A stretch of DNA of 64,000 nucleotides from Gallionella sp. GTDB lineage: Bacteria > Pseudomonadota > Gammaproteobacteria > Burkholderiales > Gallionellaceae. Positions 52,269 through 64,000 of the stretch are shown piece after piece; positions within the stretch are counted from its first letter, which is position 1; every line of letters begins with the position of its first letter. Below the pieces are notes generated by a model that made no database searches, was not told the origin of the DNA, and saw only the letters and a list, made by a program, of their open reading frames with translations. The stretch spans positions 783 through 64,782 of the forward strand of contig PLWV01000030.1 of NCBI GenBank assembly GCA_003153155.1. Direction: 5' to 3'. A program made the position numbers and the translations under genes.

Positions 52269-54407
52269 TCACTCAAACCAGTTCCGCACCGTCAGCAGCA
52301 CGAACACGCCGATGATCATGGAAAACGCATAGTGATAGATATAGCCGGACTGGAGATGCCGGAGCACTCCGGAAAACATGCCTACCAGCTTCGCCGAACC
52401 ATTCACTATCATTCCGTCGATCAGCTTCACATCGCCGAATTTCCACAGCAAGCGACTCGTACCGCGCGCCCCGCCGGCAAAGAACCAGTCGTTAAAGCGG
52501 TCGAAGTAATATTTGTTGTCCAGCAGGGTGTAGATGGAATGAAAACGCTTTTGAATCGCAGCAGGAATATCCGGGCGCTTCATATAGAAGAACCATGCGG
52601 TCACGACACCCGACAAAGCGAGCCAAAACGGGAGTTCACCCACTGCATGCAAGACCTTTGCCACCGGGTCGAAATGCTCGATGGCCAGCACCGTCATGCC
52701 AGCATGATCAAGCGAAATGTAGATGGCATCTTTAAAAAAGTTGCCAAACAGTAAAGGCTCCATGGTGAAATAACCGATGAAAACTGATGGGATCGCCAGC
52801 ATGATGAGCGGGAATGTCACCACCCATGGCGATTCGTGCGGCTTCTGTCCTGGTGCGAGACCGTGGTGAGGGTCGTCGCCCGATGCTTTCTCCTCGTCAT
52901 GGTCGCCATGCGCATGAGCATCCGTCTGTCCTGAGCCTCCTGAGGTATCGAAGCCTGTCCTAAGCCTTGTCGAAGGGGGCGAAGGATGCACTTGTGTCAA
53001 TTCCGCATTCGCTTCAGCGGATAGCGGATTGCCTGACTTTGTTATGCCAAAACGCTCCTCGCCATGAAACACCAGGAAGTACATACGGAACGAATAAAAT
53101 GCGGTGACGAACACCCCTGCCACCACAGCGAAATAGGCAAACTCGGCACCCGGCAAGGTCGATAGCTCAACTACCTCAATGATGCTGTCCTTGGAATAGA
53201 AACCGGAGAAGAACGGTGTGCCAATCAGCGCCAATGAACCGATCAGAAAGGTCCAATGGGTAATCTTCATGTACTTGCGCAGGCCGCCCATGTTGCGGAT
53301 GTCCTGATCGTGGTGCATGGCGATGATCACGCTACCGGCGGCAAGGAACAGCAGCGCCTTGAAGAAGGCGTGGGTCATCAGGTGGAAGATCGCCACCGAG
53401 TAAGCGGAAGCGCCCAGTGCCACGGTCATATAGCCCAGTTGCGACAACGTGGAATATGCGATCACGCGCTTGATATCGTTCTGGATAATGCCGAGAAAAC
53501 CCATGAACAGCGCGGTGATCGCACCGATGATCATCACGAACGACAGCGCGGTATCGGACAACTCGAACATTGGCGACATGCGCGCCACCATGAAGATACC
53601 GGCGGTCACCATGGTCGCAGCGTGAATCAGTGCGGAGATCGGGGTCGGGCCTTCCATCGAATCGGGCAGCCAGACATGCAACGGAAACTGTGCCGATTTA
53701 CCCATCGCACCCATGAACAGCAATATGCATATCGCAGTAAGCAAATTCACCGACATGCCGGGGATTGGTGCCATATCGGCAGCGTGACTGGCCGCATTGG
53801 CGAACACAGCGGCATAGTCCAGCGTACCGAACACCATCAACACCAAAGCGATGCCCAGCAGGAAGCCGAAGTCGCCGACGCGATTCACCAGAAAGGCTTT
53901 TAGATTGGCGTAAATCGCGGTTTCCTTGTTGTACCAGAAACCGATCAGCAGGTAGGAAACCAGGCCCACCGCTTCCCATCCGAAGAACAGTTGCATGAAA
54001 TTGTTGGCCATCACCAGCATCAGCATGGAGAAGGTAAACAGCGAAATGTAACTGAAGAAACGCTGGTAGCCGGGATCTTCTTCCATATAGCCGATGGTGT
54101 AGATGTGCACCATCAGCGACACAAAGGTGACCACCAGCATCATGGTGACGGTCAGACTATCGATCAGGAAACCAACCTGAAACCTGGCATCACCCGAGGT
54201 CAGCCAGGTATAGACCGGGCCGTTGAACCTATGGCCTGCCTGCACATCGTCGAAAATCACCACAGAGGCAAAGAAGGAAACAGCTACCAGCGCGATAGTG
54301 ATGCGATGCGACCAAGCGCGACCAAGCCACTTTCCGAATAAACCGGCGGCAATCGCCCCGACCAGCGGAGCCAGCGGAACCAGCAGATAAAGGCTTTGCA
54401 TATTCAT
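52269..54407 (-). CDS. nuoL: NADH-quinone oxidoreductase subunit L (with repeat-derived loop)
   Basis: MNMQSLYLLVPLAPLVGAIAAGL, LPDSMEGPTPISALIHAATMVTAGIFM. Confidence 0.96.
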   Translation of the reverse strand: MNMQSLYLLVPLAPLVGAIAAGLFGKWLGRAWSHRITIALVAVSFFASVVIFDDVQAGHRFNGPVYTWLTSGDARFQVGFLIDSLTVTMMLVVTFVSLMVHIYTIGYMEEDPGYQRFFSYISLFTFSMLMLVMANNFMQLFFGWEAVGLVSYLLIGFWYNKETAIYANLKAFLVNRVGDFGFLLGIALVLMVFGTLDYAAVFANAASHAADMAPIPGMSVNLLTAICILLFMGAMGKSAQFPLHVWLPDSMEGPTPISALIHAATMVTAGIFMVARMSPMFELSDTALSFVMIIGAITALFMGFLGIIQNDIKRVIAYSTLSQLGYMTVALGASAYSVAIFHLMTHAFFKALLFLAAGSVIIAMHHDQDIRNMGGLRKYMKITHWTFLIGSLALIGTPFFSGFYSKDSIIEVVELSTLPGAEFAYFAVVAGVFVTAFYSFRMYFLVFHGEERFGITKSGNPLSAEANAELTQVHPSPPSTRLRTGFDTSGGSGQTDAHAHGDHDEEKASGDDPHHGLAPGQKPHESPWVVTFPLIMLAIPSVFIGYFTMEPLLFGNFFKDAIYISLDHAGMTVLAIEHFDPVAKVLHAVGELPFWLALSGVVTAWFFYMKRPDIPAAIQKRFHSIYTLLDNKYYFDRFNDWFFAGGARGTSRLLWKFGDVKLIDGMIVNGSAKLVGMFSGVLRHLQSGYIYHYAFSMIIGVFVLLTVRNWFE

Positions 54408-54409
54408 AA

Positions 54410-54608
54410 TGAAACCTTTAAAAATCGTAGCGAGCGGTTCGAGAGCAAGGCGCACGGCGCGTTGCATGGCCATTCGACTAAGCTGGCAAAAGAACGCCAG
54501 CCAAGTCGCTGGTCAGCGCAGCGAACGAGACATACCAAATGGGTAGGCGAAGAGCGAGCACCGCGTAACGCCGCTATCGAATCGCGCAGTAGATTTTTAG
54601 AGGTTTCC
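54410..54608. mobile_element. MITE-like element between nuoK and nuoL
   Basis: TGAAACCTTTAAAAATCG ... AGATTTTTAGAGGTTTCC inverted ends; one internal hairpin module. Confidence 0.7.
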
Positions 54609-54616
54609 ATTGCGCA

Positions 54617-54922
54617 TCAACCTTTCAAACTGTCGAGATCATCGACATTGATGGTGTTCAGATTACGGAACAGCACCACCAGAATCGCCAAACCGATGGC
54701 AGCTTCGGCTGCGGCCACGGTCATAATAAAGAATACGAAGACTTGTCCGGCGGTATCGTTCAAATAATGCGAAAACGCCAGGAAGTTGGTATTCACCGCC
54801 AACAGCATCATTTCGATCGCCATCAGCAGCACGATCAGGTTTTTACGGTTCAGAAAGATGCCGACCACGCTGATGGCAAACAGCACGGCGCTCAGTACAA
54901 GATAATGCGACAGTGTTAGCAC
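54617..54922 (-). CDS. nuoK: NADH-quinone oxidoreductase subunit K
   Basis: [43 protein letters not shown]; probable GTG start. Confidence 0.95.
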   Translation of the reverse strand: MLTLSHYLVLSAVLFAISVVGIFLNRKNLIVLLMAIEMMLLAVNTNFLAFSHYLNDTAGQVFVFFIMTVAAAEAAIGLAILVVLFRNLNTINVDDLDSLKG

Positions 54923-54944
54923 TCTTCTCGCTCCCTTGATTGGT

Positions 54945-55625
54945 TTAGTCTTTACGCTCGGACGGGTGCCCGGCCACAAGTTTTTCGGACGGGTGCCCGG
55001 CCAAAAGCTTCTCGGACGGGTGCCCGGCCAAAAGCTTCTCGGACTGCATCGGAACGATACGCAAGCGATCCGCCTTCTTTACCGCAACCTGTTCGGAGAC
55101 CACCTGCGATTTGGCATCTTTGCGACGACGCAAGGTCAGTGCAATCGCGGCCACCATCGCCACCAGCAGGATCACGGCGGCAATCTCAAATGGATACACA
55201 TAGTCGGTATAGATCAAACGCCCCAACTCTTTGGTATTACTATAATCAGCAGCATGTTTGACAGCGACCATGCCATCGGAAGTCTCATGCGAGCCCAGCA
55301 CCCAGATCATCTCAAACGCCATCAAACCGGCCAATGCCGCACCAAATGGCAACCACCGCCAGAATCCTTCGCGCAGGCGCACCAAATTGATATCCAGCAT
55401 CATCACCACGAACAGGAACAACACCATCACCGCGCCAACATACACCAGCACCAGCGTGATGGCGAGGAATTCGGCTTCAAGCAACAGCCAGATGCCGGCG
55501 GAGCTGATGAACGCCAACACCAGGAACAGCACCGCGTGCACCGGATTGCTCGCGGTGATCACACGCAATGCCGCGAACACGATCAACGCCGCGAATACAT
55601 AAAACACGATGGTTTCAAAACTCAT
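54945..55625 (-). CDS. nuoJ: NADH-quinone oxidoreductase subunit J with repetitive C-terminal tail
   Basis: [34 protein letters not shown]; tail [32 protein letters not shown]. Confidence 0.95.
   Translation of the reverse strand: MSFETIVFYVFAALIVFAALRVITASNPVHAVLFLVLAFISSAGIWLLLEAEFLAITLVLVYVGAVMVLFLFVVMMLDINLVRLREGFWRWLPFGAALAGLMAFEMIWVLGSHETSDGMVAVKHAADYSNTKELGRLIYTDYVYPFEIAAVILLVAMVAAIALTLRRRKDAKSQVVSEQVAVKKADRLRIVPMQSEKLLAGHPSEKLLAGHPSEKLVAGHPSERKD
54961..55041. repeat. three 27-bp tandem repeats in the nuoJ 3' end
   Basis: gacgggtgcccggcca(a/c)aag(c/t)tt(c/t)tcg x3. Confidence 0.97.
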
Positions 55626-55646
55626 TAACTTGCCCTTTATTCCTGC

Positions 55647-56135
55647 TTACCGGTACTTGGCATCCGCCGCCCTATCCTTGGCGATCTGCTCTTCATATTT
55701 ATCGCCCATCGCCAGCAACATCGGCTTGGTGTAATACAAGTCGCCGCGCTTCTCGCCGTGATACTCGAACACGCGCGTTTCGACAATCGCGTCCACCGGA
55801 CAGGACTCTTCGCAGAAGCCGCAGAAGATGCACTTGGTCAGGTCGATGTCATATTGCGTAGTGCGCCTTGTGCCGTCCTCACGTTCGGCCACTTCGATCT
55901 TGATCGCCAGTGCCGGACAGACCGCCTCGCACAGCTTGCAACCGATGCAACGTTCTTCGCCATTGGCATAACGGCGCAGCGCGTGCAGGCCGCGAAAACG
56001 ATAGCTCTGCGGGGTCTTTTCTTCGGGGAACTGCACGGTGATCTTGCGCGCGAAGAAATACCGCCCGGTCAGCGCCATGCCTTTAACCAACTCATAGAGC
56101 AGGAAGGTCTTGAAGAAATTTTTGATCTTTTCCAT
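55647..56135 (-). CDS. nuoI: NADH-quinone oxidoreductase subunit I
   Basis: [35 protein letters not shown]. Confidence 0.97.
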   Translation of the reverse strand: MEKIKNFFKTFLLYELVKGMALTGRYFFARKITVQFPEEKTPQSYRFRGLHALRRYANGEERCIGCKLCEAVCPALAIKIEVAEREDGTRRTTQYDIDLTKCIFCGFCEESCPVDAIVETRVFEYHGEKRGDLYYTKPMLLAMGDKYEEQIAKDRAADAKYR

Positions 56136-56171
56136 TTTTATATCCTTGTACGGGCGCGATTAATCGCGCCC

Positions 56172-57212
56172 CTACCACCACCAATACGGGGTCTGCATCC
56201 ACACCGCAATCACCACGACCCAGATGATGGTGAGCGGAATAAACACTTTCCAGCCAAGGCGCATGAGCTGGTCATAGCGATAGCGCGGAAAGGTCGCGCG
56301 GAACCACAGGAACAAGAACAATATGAAGGAGACCTTGCCCAGCAGCCAGATGAAGCTGTCCGGCAGGAACGGCAGCGGCGACAACCATCCACCCAGAAAC
56401 ATGATCGAGGTAAGGAAGGCGATCAGAATCATGTTGGCATATTCGGCCAGGAAAAACAGCGCAAACGCTATGCCGGAATATTCCACATGGAAACCCGCGA
56501 CGATCTCCGACTCGCCTTCGGCCATGTCAAACGGCGCGCGGTTGGTTTCCGCCACGCCGGAAATCAGATACACCAGGAACATCGGGAACAGCGGCAATAC
56601 ATACCAGTTCAGCATGCCAAGACCGCCTTGCTGGCCGCGCACGATGTCACCCAGATTCATGCTTTGCGAGAGCATCAGCACGCACACCAGCGCGAAGCCC
56701 ATGGCGATTTCATACGACACGATCTGTGCTGCGGAACGCACCGCGCCGATGAATGCATATTTGGAATTGGATGCCCATCCGGCGATGATGATGCCATACA
56801 CCCCCAGCGAGGTCATCGCCAGGATGTACAACAGCCCGGCATTGAGATCGGCCACCGCCATCCCGTCACTGAACGGCACGACTGCCCACGCCGCCAGCGA
56901 CGGGGCCAAGGCCATGATAGGAGCAAGAACGAACAGGAATTTGCTGGAACCGGTCGGAATGATGATTTCCTTGAGCAGCAATTTCACGCCGTCGGCAATC
57001 GGTTGCAGCAGCCCGAAATAACCGACGCGATTCGGACCGATACGGATTTGCATGTAGCCGAGGACCTTGCGCTCCGCCAGTGTCATATAGGCGACCCCAC
57101 CCATGATCGGCAATACGATCGCCAGGATTTTTACCAGCGTCCAGATCGGCAGCCAAGCTGGGCCGAGCAGGTTCTGCCCGGCCAGTTCCAGAGTTTGCAG
57201 CAGCTCCATCAT
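56172..57212 (-). CDS. nuoH: NADH-quinone oxidoreductase subunit H
   Basis: [38 protein letters not shown]. Confidence 0.97.
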   Translation of the reverse strand: MMELLQTLELAGQNLLGPAWLPIWTLVKILAIVLPIMGGVAYMTLAERKVLGYMQIRIGPNRVGYFGLLQPIADGVKLLLKEIIIPTGSSKFLFVLAPIMALAPSLAAWAVVPFSDGMAVADLNAGLLYILAMTSLGVYGIIIAGWASNSKYAFIGAVRSAAQIVSYEIAMGFALVCVLMLSQSMNLGDIVRGQQGGLGMLNWYVLPLFPMFLVYLISGVAETNRAPFDMAEGESEIVAGFHVEYSGIAFALFFLAEYANMILIAFLTSIMFLGGWLSPLPFLPDSFIWLLGKVSFILFLFLWFRATFPRYRYDQLMRLGWKVFIPLTIIWVVVIAVWMQTPYWWW

Positions 57213-59608
57213 GCCCGTTCCCCAGATATCGGTTCCACGGTAAGCGTCCCAAACATCGCACCCAACTCCGCCGTGATCGGATGCCCCGCCGCTACGCGCG
57301 CAGTAGCGACAGGCATGCTGTCATCCGCCCGCGCCACCAGGCTCGCGCTTGCTTTGCCCTGATTCACTCTCACAGTATCACCGGATCGCACACCCAGCTT
57401 CTGCAACTCGCTGCTATGCATCACCACACAGGGAGTTGCCGCGTCGTGCGTCATTTGCAGCGAGGCTGCGCGACGCACCACCGCATCGGCGAAGTATATC
57501 GGCACATCGCTGACGCGCTGCAAACCTTGGCTGTTGCTGCTTGTCGCAGCTTGCAGTGCGACAGCGAGGATATGACTGTCCAAACCGGTGATGTGATTGT
57601 TCAACTTATCCGCCACGCTCATTGCGCCATCTTTCTTGGGCAACACTTCATCGCGCACCGCTTCGCCGGAGTCATAATCAAAGCCCGACACCTCCAGCAG
57701 GTTGCCCAAAACGCGCAACACCTTCCATGCCGGACGCGATTCGCCGAGCGGTCTGACCGCGCCCCTGAAACTTTGCACGCGGCCTTCGGTGTTAACAAAC
57801 GTACCGGAAGTTTCCGTGAACGGCGCGATAGGCAACAGCACATCGGCGTAATCAGTCGCGTGGTGTTTGTAGGCGGATAACGCCACCACCATATCGGCGG
57901 CGTACATCGCAGTCATCGCCTGTTGCGGATCATGCATATCAAGTTCCGGCTCGACATTCAGCAGAACGTAGGCCTTGCGCGGCGATGCCAGCATCTGCGC
58001 GGCATTCATGCCTTTTGCACCAGACGGCATTGCCCCGGCCAGATAGCCACCGACACTATTCGCCGCTTCACCCAGGAAGCCGAACTTCGCAGCGCACAAT
58101 GCGGCGATATGCTCGGCCAGCAAAGCGATCTGCGCAGCTTGCGGATGTTGTTGCGCGAAGTTGCCCAGCAGCACCGCGGCACGTTCGCCGCTCGCCAGAC
58201 TGTGCGCGATGGCAAACGCTTGCGCGGAGGGTTGCACAGCTTCGATGATTTTCTGCGCTTCGCCAGACAGTGCGGCTGTCTTTTCTACCGCGAGTGCTTT
58301 CAAGATTTGCGCCAAAGTACTCGTTAACTCGCTCGGTGCGACGATGGACTTGTTCATCACCGGCATCAACAGCTCATCATCGCTTGCGTGAACGATGTTG
58401 GCCTGCGCACCGCGCTTGACTGCCTGTCTTACACGTTGCGCCAACAGGGGGTGGTCTTTGCGCAGGAAGCTGCCGACGATCAGGAAGCGGTCACGGGTAT
58501 TGATGTCCGCGACCGGCATCCCCAACCAGGGAGCACCAGACTGCCTGCCATCGGCACTGAAGTCGGACTGACGCAAACGGAAATCCACGTTGCCGCTGCC
58601 CAATCCGCGCATCAGTTTTTGCAGCAAGTACAGTTCTTCTAGCGTGCTGTGCGGCGTAGCCAGCGCGGCGATCTGCTCTGCTCCGGCTGTGGTGCTGATT
58701 TGGCGCAAACCGTTCGCCACATACTCCAGCGCGGCTTGCCATCCGACTTCTATCCACTTGCCGTCTTGCTTGAGCATCGGCTTGGTCAAACGCTCAGTAG
58801 CGTTCAGCCCTTCATAACTAAACCTATCCTTATCGGAAATCCAGCATTCGTTGATGGCTTCGTTCTCGATCGGTAAAACGCGCAGCACTTTATTGTCCTT
58901 CACCTGCACCGCCAGATTGGAACCCAAGCCATCGTGCGGGCTGACCGACTTGCGCTGCGACAACTCCCAGTTGCGTGCGGTGTAACGGAACGGCTTGCTG
59001 GTCAGCGCGCCTACCGGACACAGATCGATCATGTTGCCGGACAACTCGGAATCCACCGTGCTGTTCACAAAGCTCATGATCTCGGCATGCTCGCTGCGGA
59101 ACGCCATACCCAGTTCCATTACCCCGGCGATCTCCTGTCCAAAACGCACACAGCGTGTGCAGTGGATGCAGCGGTTCATCTCTTCGGTGGACACCAGCGG
59201 CCCGATGTCCTTGTGCATCACACTGCGCTTGGGTTCCTGATAACGCGATGCGCTGTCACCGTATCCCACCGCCAGATCCTGCAATTGACATTCACCGCCC
59301 TGATCGCAAATCGGGCAATCGAGCGGATGGTTGATCAGCAAGAACTCCATCACGCCTTGCTGTGCCTTGACCGCCATCTCCGAGTGGGTGTGTACCTTCA
59401 TGCCTTCCGCAGCCGGGGTCGCGCAGGCAGGCATCGGCTTGGGAGCCTTCTCGATTTCAACCAGGCACATACGGCAATTGGCCGCGATGGACAATTTCTT
59501 GTGATAGCAGAAATACGGGATATAGATGCCGAGCTTGTTCGCCGCATCCATCACGGTGGAACCGCGCTCGGTCTCGACTGACTTGCCATCAATTTCAAAG
59601 TTGATCAT
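57209..59608 (-). CDS. nuoG: NADH-quinone oxidoreductase subunit G
   Basis: 2Fe-2[51 protein letters not shown]. Confidence 0.96.
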   Translation of the reverse strand: MINFEIDGKSVETERGSTVMDAANKLGIYIPYFCYHKKLSIAANCRMCLVEIEKAPKPMPACATPAAEGMKVHTHSEMAVKAQQGVMEFLLINHPLDCPICDQGGECQLQDLAVGYGDSASRYQEPKRSVMHKDIGPLVSTEEMNRCIHCTRCVRFGQEIAGVMELGMAFRSEHAEIMSFVNSTVDSELSGNMIDLCPVGALTSKPFRYTARNWELSQRKSVSPHDGLGSNLAVQVKDNKVLRVLPIENEAINECWISDKDRFSYEGLNATERLTKPMLKQDGKWIEVGWQAALEYVANGLRQISTTAGAEQIAALATPHSTLEELYLLQKLMRGLGSGNVDFRLRQSDFSADGRQSGAPWLGMPVADINTRDRFLIVGSFLRKDHPLLAQRVRQAVKRGAQANIVHASDDELLMPVMNKSIVAPSELTSTLAQILKALAVEKTAALSGEAQKIIEAVQPSAQAFAIAHSLASGERAAVLLGNFAQQHPQAAQIALLAEHIAALCAAKFGFLGEAANSVGGYLAGAMPSGAKGMNAAQMLASPRKAYVLLNVEPELDMHDPQQAMTAMYAADMVVALSAYKHHATDYADVLLPIAPFTETSGTFVNTEGRVQSFRGAVRPLGESRPAWKVLRVLGNLLEVSGFDYDSGEAVRDEVLPKKDGAMSVADKLNNHITGLDSHILAVALQAATSSNSQGLQRVSDVPIYFADAVVRRAASLQMTHDAATPCVVMHSSELQKLGVRSGDTVRVNQGKASASLVARADDSMPVATARVAAGHPITAELGAMFGTLTVEPISGERA

Positions 59609-59748
59609 TACTCACTCAATCCTTCAGCTTTACACCAACGGGCATGACAAGTTGCCACCCCTGATAATGAAACCAGCCATGCCCGTTTCCCTCTCCCCAA
59701 CCCTCTCCCGCAAGCGGGCGAGGGAGCAAACGAATCGCTGCGCGAGTT

Positions 59749-61035
59749 TCACGTTAAACAACGCTTGTGTTCGATGTGATATTCAAACTCGTCGCGGAAA
59801 TGCCTGAGCATGCCCTGCACCGGCCACACCGCGGCCTCGCCCAAAGCGCAAATGGTGCGCCCGGCAATGTTCTCGCCCACGCTTAACAACAAATCCAGAT
59901 CTTCCTTGCGCCCTTCGCCATGCTCGATACGATGCACGATGCGATACAGCCAACCGGTACCTTCGCGGCAAGGCGTACATTGGCCGCAGGATTCCTCATA
60001 ATAGAAGTAAGACAAACGTTCCAGCGCACGCACCATGCAGGTGGTGTCATCCATGATGATCACCGCACCGCTGCCCAGACCGGAACCCGCCTTGGCAATG
60101 GAGTCATAGTCCATGTCCAGATCCATCATGATCTCGCCAGGCAACACCGGCATGGACGAGCCGCCCGGAATACAGGCTTTCAGTTTGCGCCCGCCGCGCA
60201 TCCCGCCGGCCATTTCCAGCAGTTTCTTGAACGGCGTTCCCATCGGCACTTCGAAGTTGCCCGGATTATTCACATGGCCGGAAACGGAAAACAGCTTGGT
60301 GCCGCCGTTGTTGGGCCTGCCCAGTTCCATGAATTTCTGCCCGCCGTGATTGATGATGTAGGGAATGCTGGCAAAGGTTTCGGTATTGTTGATGGTGGTC
60401 GGCTTGCCATACAGACCAAAGCTGGCCGGAAACGGCGGCTTGAAACGCGGCTGGCCTTTTTTGCCTTCAATGGATTCCAGCAATGCCGTTTCTTCGCCGC
60501 AGATATACGCGCCATAGCCGAGATGGTTGTGCAGGTCGAAGCAGAAATCCGTGCCCATGATATGGTCGCCGAGATAACCGGCGGCACGCGCCAGTTCGCA
60601 GGTTTCTTCCATGCGCTCATAGGCCTCAAAGATTTCGCCGTGCACATAGTTATAGCCGGTTTTCACACCCATGGTGTAAGCGGCGATGGCCATGCCCTCG
60701 ATCAGCAGATGCGGGTTGTAACGCATGATGTCCCAGTCTTTGCAGGTGCCCGGCTCACCCTCATCAGAATTGCAGACGATGTATTTGTCGCCCTCGAATT
60801 GACGCGGCATAAAGCTCCACTTCAATCCGGTAGGGAATCCCGCGCCGCCACGCCCGCGCAACGCCGACGCCTTGACCTCGGCGATGATCTCATCCGGCGT
60901 CATCTTTTCGGTCAGCACCTTGCGCAGCGCCTGATAACCGCCAACCTTGAGATAATTTTCCAGCGTCCATGGCTGGTCGAAACCCATCGTGGTAAAAATG
61001 ACAGGGCCGTTCATAATTTTTTCAGCGCCGCTCAT
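59749..61035 (-). CDS. nuoF: NADH-quinone oxidoreductase subunit F
   Basis: [34 protein letters not shown]. Confidence 0.97.
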   Translation of the reverse strand: MSGAEKIMNGPVIFTTMGFDQPWTLENYLKVGGYQALRKVLTEKMTPDEIIAEVKASALRGRGGAGFPTGLKWSFMPRQFEGDKYIVCNSDEGEPGTCKDWDIMRYNPHLLIEGMAIAAYTMGVKTGYNYVHGEIFEAYERMEETCELARAAGYLGDHIMGTDFCFDLHNHLGYGAYICGEETALLESIEGKKGQPRFKPPFPASFGLYGKPTTINNTETFASIPYIINHGGQKFMELGRPNNGGTKLFSVSGHVNNPGNFEVPMGTPFKKLLEMAGGMRGGRKLKACIPGGSSMPVLPGEIMMDLDMDYDSIAKAGSGLGSGAVIIMDDTTCMVRALERLSYFYYEESCGQCTPCREGTGWLYRIVHRIEHGEGRKEDLDLLLSVGENIAGRTICALGEAAVWPVQGMLRHFRDEFEYHIEHKRCLT

Positions 61036-61514
61036 GATTTATCCAGCTCCGCTAATATTTGATCGATCTTTTCCGGTGTCAAACGGCCGCACAATTTTTT
61101 ATTGCTGATGGTGAACAGTGGCGCATCTATACACGCCCCCATACACTCGCCCTCGCGTAAACCAAATTTTCCATCTGCGGTCGCTTCACCGAAACCGATG
61201 CCCAGCCTGGATTTAAGATACTCAACAGTTTCATTGGCGCCGCCCAACTGGCAGGACAAATTGGTGCACACAGTGATGGTGTGCTTGCCCATCGGTTTGA
61301 GGTTATACATGTGGTAAAAAGTCGCCACTTCGTACACCGCTATCTGTGGCATACCCAGATATGACGCGATGTCCGCCATATCATCAGTGGCAATCCAGCC
61401 CTTTTCGTCTTGCACAAAACGCAATGCGGACATCACCGCAGACTGCTTCTGATCCGCCGGATACTTCTTCAACTCGCGGTTGATCCTGGCTTGAATTTGT
61501 TCAGACAGCATCAA
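61032..61514 (-). CDS. nuoE: NADH-quinone oxidoreductase subunit E
   Basis: [32 protein letters not shown]. Confidence 0.96.
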   Translation of the reverse strand: MMLSEQIQARINRELKKYPADQKQSAVMSALRFVQDEKGWIATDDMADIASYLGMPQIAVYEVATFYHMYNLKPMGKHTITVCTNLSCQLGGANETVEYLKSRLGIGFGEATADGKFGLREGECMGACIDAPLFTISNKKLCGRLTPEKIDQILAELDKS

Positions 61515-61548
61515 AACACTCCGATAAATTTGTTTACAGAAACATCCA

Positions 61549-62802
61549 TCAACGGTCTACTTCGCCGAAAACGATGTCCTGAGTACCGATAATGGTCACC
61601 ACGTCCGCAATCATATGACCGCGCGCCATTTCATCCAGCGCGCTTATGTGGGCGAAGCCCGGCGCGCGTATCTTCATGCGATAAGGCTTATTCGCCCCGT
61701 CAGAAATGAGGTAAATGCCGAACTCCCCCTTGGGATGTTCAACGGCAGCATAAGCCTCACCGGCAGGCACATGCATCCCTTCGGTGAATAGCTTGAAGTG
61801 GTGGATCAGTTCTTCCATGTTTTCCTTCATGGATTCGCGCATCGGCGGGGCGAACTTGTGGTTGTCTGTCATCACCGGGCCGGGGTTGTGGCGCAGCCAA
61901 TTGATACATTGCTGGATGATACGGTTGGACTGGCGCATTTCCTCGACACGCACCAGGTAACGATCATACGAATCGCCCTTTGCACCCACCGGAATATCAA
62001 AGTCCAAACGATCATACACTTCATAGGGTTGCTTCTTGCGCAAATCCCATTCCACTCCCGAGCCGCGCAGCATCGGGCCGGTGAAACCAAGAGCCAGCGC
62101 GCGTTCCGGCGTGACCACACCGATACCCACGGTACGCTGCTTCCAGATGCGGTTATCCGTCAACAGGGTTTCATATTCATCCACATAGTGGGGAAAACGG
62201 TTGGTAAAGTCTTCGAGAAAATCGAGCAGCGAGCCTTGGCGATTTTCGTTGAGTTTTTTTACCGCCGCGGTATTGTGGATCTTTGATGCCTGATATTGCG
62301 GCATGGTATCCGGCAAATCTCGATACACGCCGCCCGGACGATAGTAGGAGGCATGCAAACGCGCACCGGATGCGGCTTCGTATATATCCATCAAGTCTTC
62401 ACGCTCACGGAAGCAATACAGGAATACGGTCATCGCACCGATATCCAGCCCATGCGCGCCCAGCCATAGCAAGTGGTTCAAGATGCGGGTGATTTCATCG
62501 AACATCACGCGGATATATTGGGCGCGCAATGGCACTTCGATTCCGGCCAGCTTCTCGACCGCCATCACATAAGCATGTTCGTTGCTCATCATCGAGACGT
62601 AATCAAGCCTGTCCATGTAGGGCAGTGCTTGCAAAAAGGTCTTGTGCTCGGCAAGTTTTTCGGTGGCGCGATGCAGCAATCCGATATGCGGGTCGGCGCG
62701 TTCGATCACCTCGCCGTCCAATTCCAGCACCAACCGCAACACCCCGTGTGCAGAGGGATGCTGCGGCCCAAAATTCATTGTGTAGTTTTTAATTTCAGAC
62801 AT
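61549..62802 (-). CDS. nuoD: NADH-quinone oxidoreductase subunit D
   Basis: [45 protein letters not shown]; start at MSEIK. Confidence 0.97.
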   Translation of the reverse strand: MSEIKNYTMNFGPQHPSAHGVLRLVLELDGEVIERADPHIGLLHRATEKLAEHKTFLQALPYMDRLDYVSMMSNEHAYVMAVEKLAGIEVPLRAQYIRVMFDEITRILNHLLWLGAHGLDIGAMTVFLYCFREREDLMDIYEAASGARLHASYYRPGGVYRDLPDTMPQYQASKIHNTAAVKKLNENRQGSLLDFLEDFTNRFPHYVDEYETLLTDNRIWKQRTVGIGVVTPERALALGFTGPMLRGSGVEWDLRKKQPYEVYDRLDFDIPVGAKGDSYDRYLVRVEEMRQSNRIIQQCINWLRHNPGPVMTDNHKFAPPMRESMKENMEELIHHFKLFTEGMHVPAGEAYAAVEHPKGEFGIYLISDGANKPYRMKIRAPGFAHISALDEMARGHMIADVVTIIGTQDIVFGEVDR

Positions 62803-63460
62803 TACCGCGCCCCGAGTTACTAGCGTAATTTTCTTCACGCACGATGCGCGGCGTCACTTCGCGCGGCTCAATCGAGACCGGCTGATACACTACACGCTGC
62901 TGCTCCGGGTCATAGCGCATTTCCACATTACCGGACAGCGGGAAATCCTTGCGGAACGGGTTGCCGACAAAGCCATAGTCGGTCAGGATGCGGCGCAGAT
63001 CGGGGTGTCCGGTAAACACGATGCCATACAGATCGAAGGCTTCGCGCTCATACCAGTTGGCGGCTGGCCAAATATCGATCACCGATGCCAATACCGGAAA
63101 ATCATCTTCCTCGGCAAAGATGCGCACACGCAAGCGCGCGTTATGCGTCACCGAAAGCAGGTGATAGACCGCCGCAAAACGATGGGGGTATGCGGCAGTG
63201 TCGGCCGGAGCGATGTCAGATCCGAAATATGCGCCCCCCTCGGAAACATCACTGCCATAAGCGGAGTAATCAACCCCGCACAGGTCTATCATTTGCTCAA
63301 AACGCAACTCTGTTGCATCCCGCAAACGCGTCAACACGTCCAGCATAACGGCCGCCTTGACCACGACGGTCAATTCTCCCAGTCTTTCTTCCACGCTGAC
63401 CAGCTTGTCGCCAAACAAACTCGTCAGATTAGTACGCAAGGTACCCAAATCAGCAGCCAT
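62795..63460 (-). CDS. nuoC: NADH-quinone oxidoreductase subunit C
   Basis: [42 protein letters not shown]. Confidence 0.96.
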   Translation of the reverse strand: MAADLGTLRTNLTSLFGDKLVSVEERLGELTVVVKAAVMLDVLTRLRDATELRFEQMIDLCGVDYSAYGSDVSEGGAYFGSDIAPADTAAYPHRFAAVYHLLSVTHNARLRVRIFAEEDDFPVLASVIDIWPAANWYEREAFDLYGIVFTGHPDLRRILTDYGFVGNPFRKDFPLSGNVEMRYDPEQQRVVYQPVSIEPREVTPRIVREENYASNSGRGNV

Positions 63461-63468
63461 AGTTCATC

Positions 63469-63945
63469 CTAGCGCGCAATGGTATTGGTTCGTTTGATTT
63501 TGTTTTGCAACTGGATGATGCCGTAAAGCAAAGCCTCAGCCGTTGGCGGGCAACCCGGCACATACACATCCACCGGCACGATGCGATCGCAGCCGCGCAC
63601 CACCGAATAGGAATAGTGATAATAGCCGCCGCCATTCGCACAGGAACCCATCGAGATCACCCAGCGCGGCTCGGCCATCTGGTCGTAGACCTTGCGCAAG
63701 GCGGGAGCCATTTTATTGCACAGCGTTCCGGCCACGATCATCACATCCGATTGACGCGGACTGGGACGGAACACCACACCGAAGCGATCAAGATCGTAAC
63801 GTGCCGCGCCTGCATGCATCATTTCCACCGCGCAACACGCCAGCCCAAAGGTCATCGGCCACAGTGAGCCGGTACGTGTGTAATTTATGATGGTATCGAG
63901 CGTCGTGGTGACGACACCCTTTTCCAGAATGCCTTCTATTCCCAT
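63469..63945 (-). CDS. nuoB: NADH-quinone oxidoreductase subunit B
   Basis: [30 protein letters not shown]; start at MGIEG. Confidence 0.97.
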   Translation of the reverse strand: MGIEGILEKGVVTTTLDTIINYTRTGSLWPMTFGLACCAVEMMHAGAARYDLDRFGVVFRPSPRQSDVMIVAGTLCNKMAPALRKVYDQMAEPRWVISMGSCANGGGYYHYSYSVVRGCDRIVPVDVYVPGCPPTAEALLYGIIQLQNKIKRTNTIAR

Positions 63946-64000
63946 TCCAAGGCTCCTTTCATCCATTCGTAGATAAAGCCCACCACCAGGATGGCCAAAA
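63936..64000 (-). CDS. nuoA: NADH-quinone oxidoreductase subunit A (3' end only)
   Basis: [20 protein letters not shown] overlapping the nuoB start. Confidence 0.9.
   Translation of the reverse strand, partial: LAILVVGFIYEWMKGALEWE

Noticed and set aside
55758-57362. 534-aa plus-strand ORF (and similar long ORFs at 44736-46016, 16893-17930, 59920-61062)
   Set aside because: Shadow ORFs antisense to nuoI/nuoH, eno, rpsA and nuoF, with His/Arg/Gln-rich low-information translations

Overview
The window is a chromosomal segment that looks like a betaproteobacterium. Gene order and protein character suggest a Gallionellaceae/Nitrosomonadales-type organism, but taxonomy is inference. It opens with most of an rRNA operon on the minus strand (tRNA-fMet, 16S, tRNA-Ile, tRNA-Ala, 5' part of 23S). 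Mostly housekeeping clusters follow: queG/tsaE/amiC; cysM-hldD-rfaE1-pyrF-lapB-lapA-ihfB-rpsA-aroA::cmk; xseA; exbBD-lpxK-kdsB-adk; a PPi-linked set hppA/pfp/ppa; folD; ftsB-eno-kdsA-pyrG; and the nuo operon, nuoN back to a partial nuoA. A short accessory stretch lies at about 38.1-44.3 kb. The most unusual content is a dense population of short palindromic repeat modules. They occur between genes, at gene ends and in-frame inside conserved genes (amiC, kdsB, nuoL, nuoJ, aroA-cmk, a methyltransferase, a fimV-like gene). Hairpin stems differ between copies but stay complementary, while flanks and loops are conserved. Some modules sit inside MITE-like elements with terminal inverted repeats of the type GGGAACCTCTAAAAAT. 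One insertion at the pyrG/kdsA junction duplicates the kdsA start and forms a 60-codon ORF that keeps ATGA overlaps on both sides. Two single-gene insertions (ankyrin gene after amiC, OYE-family gene after folD) are flanked by direct duplications of the upstream gene's 3' end. All calls come from reading the sequence and the supplied ORF track; no database search was run.
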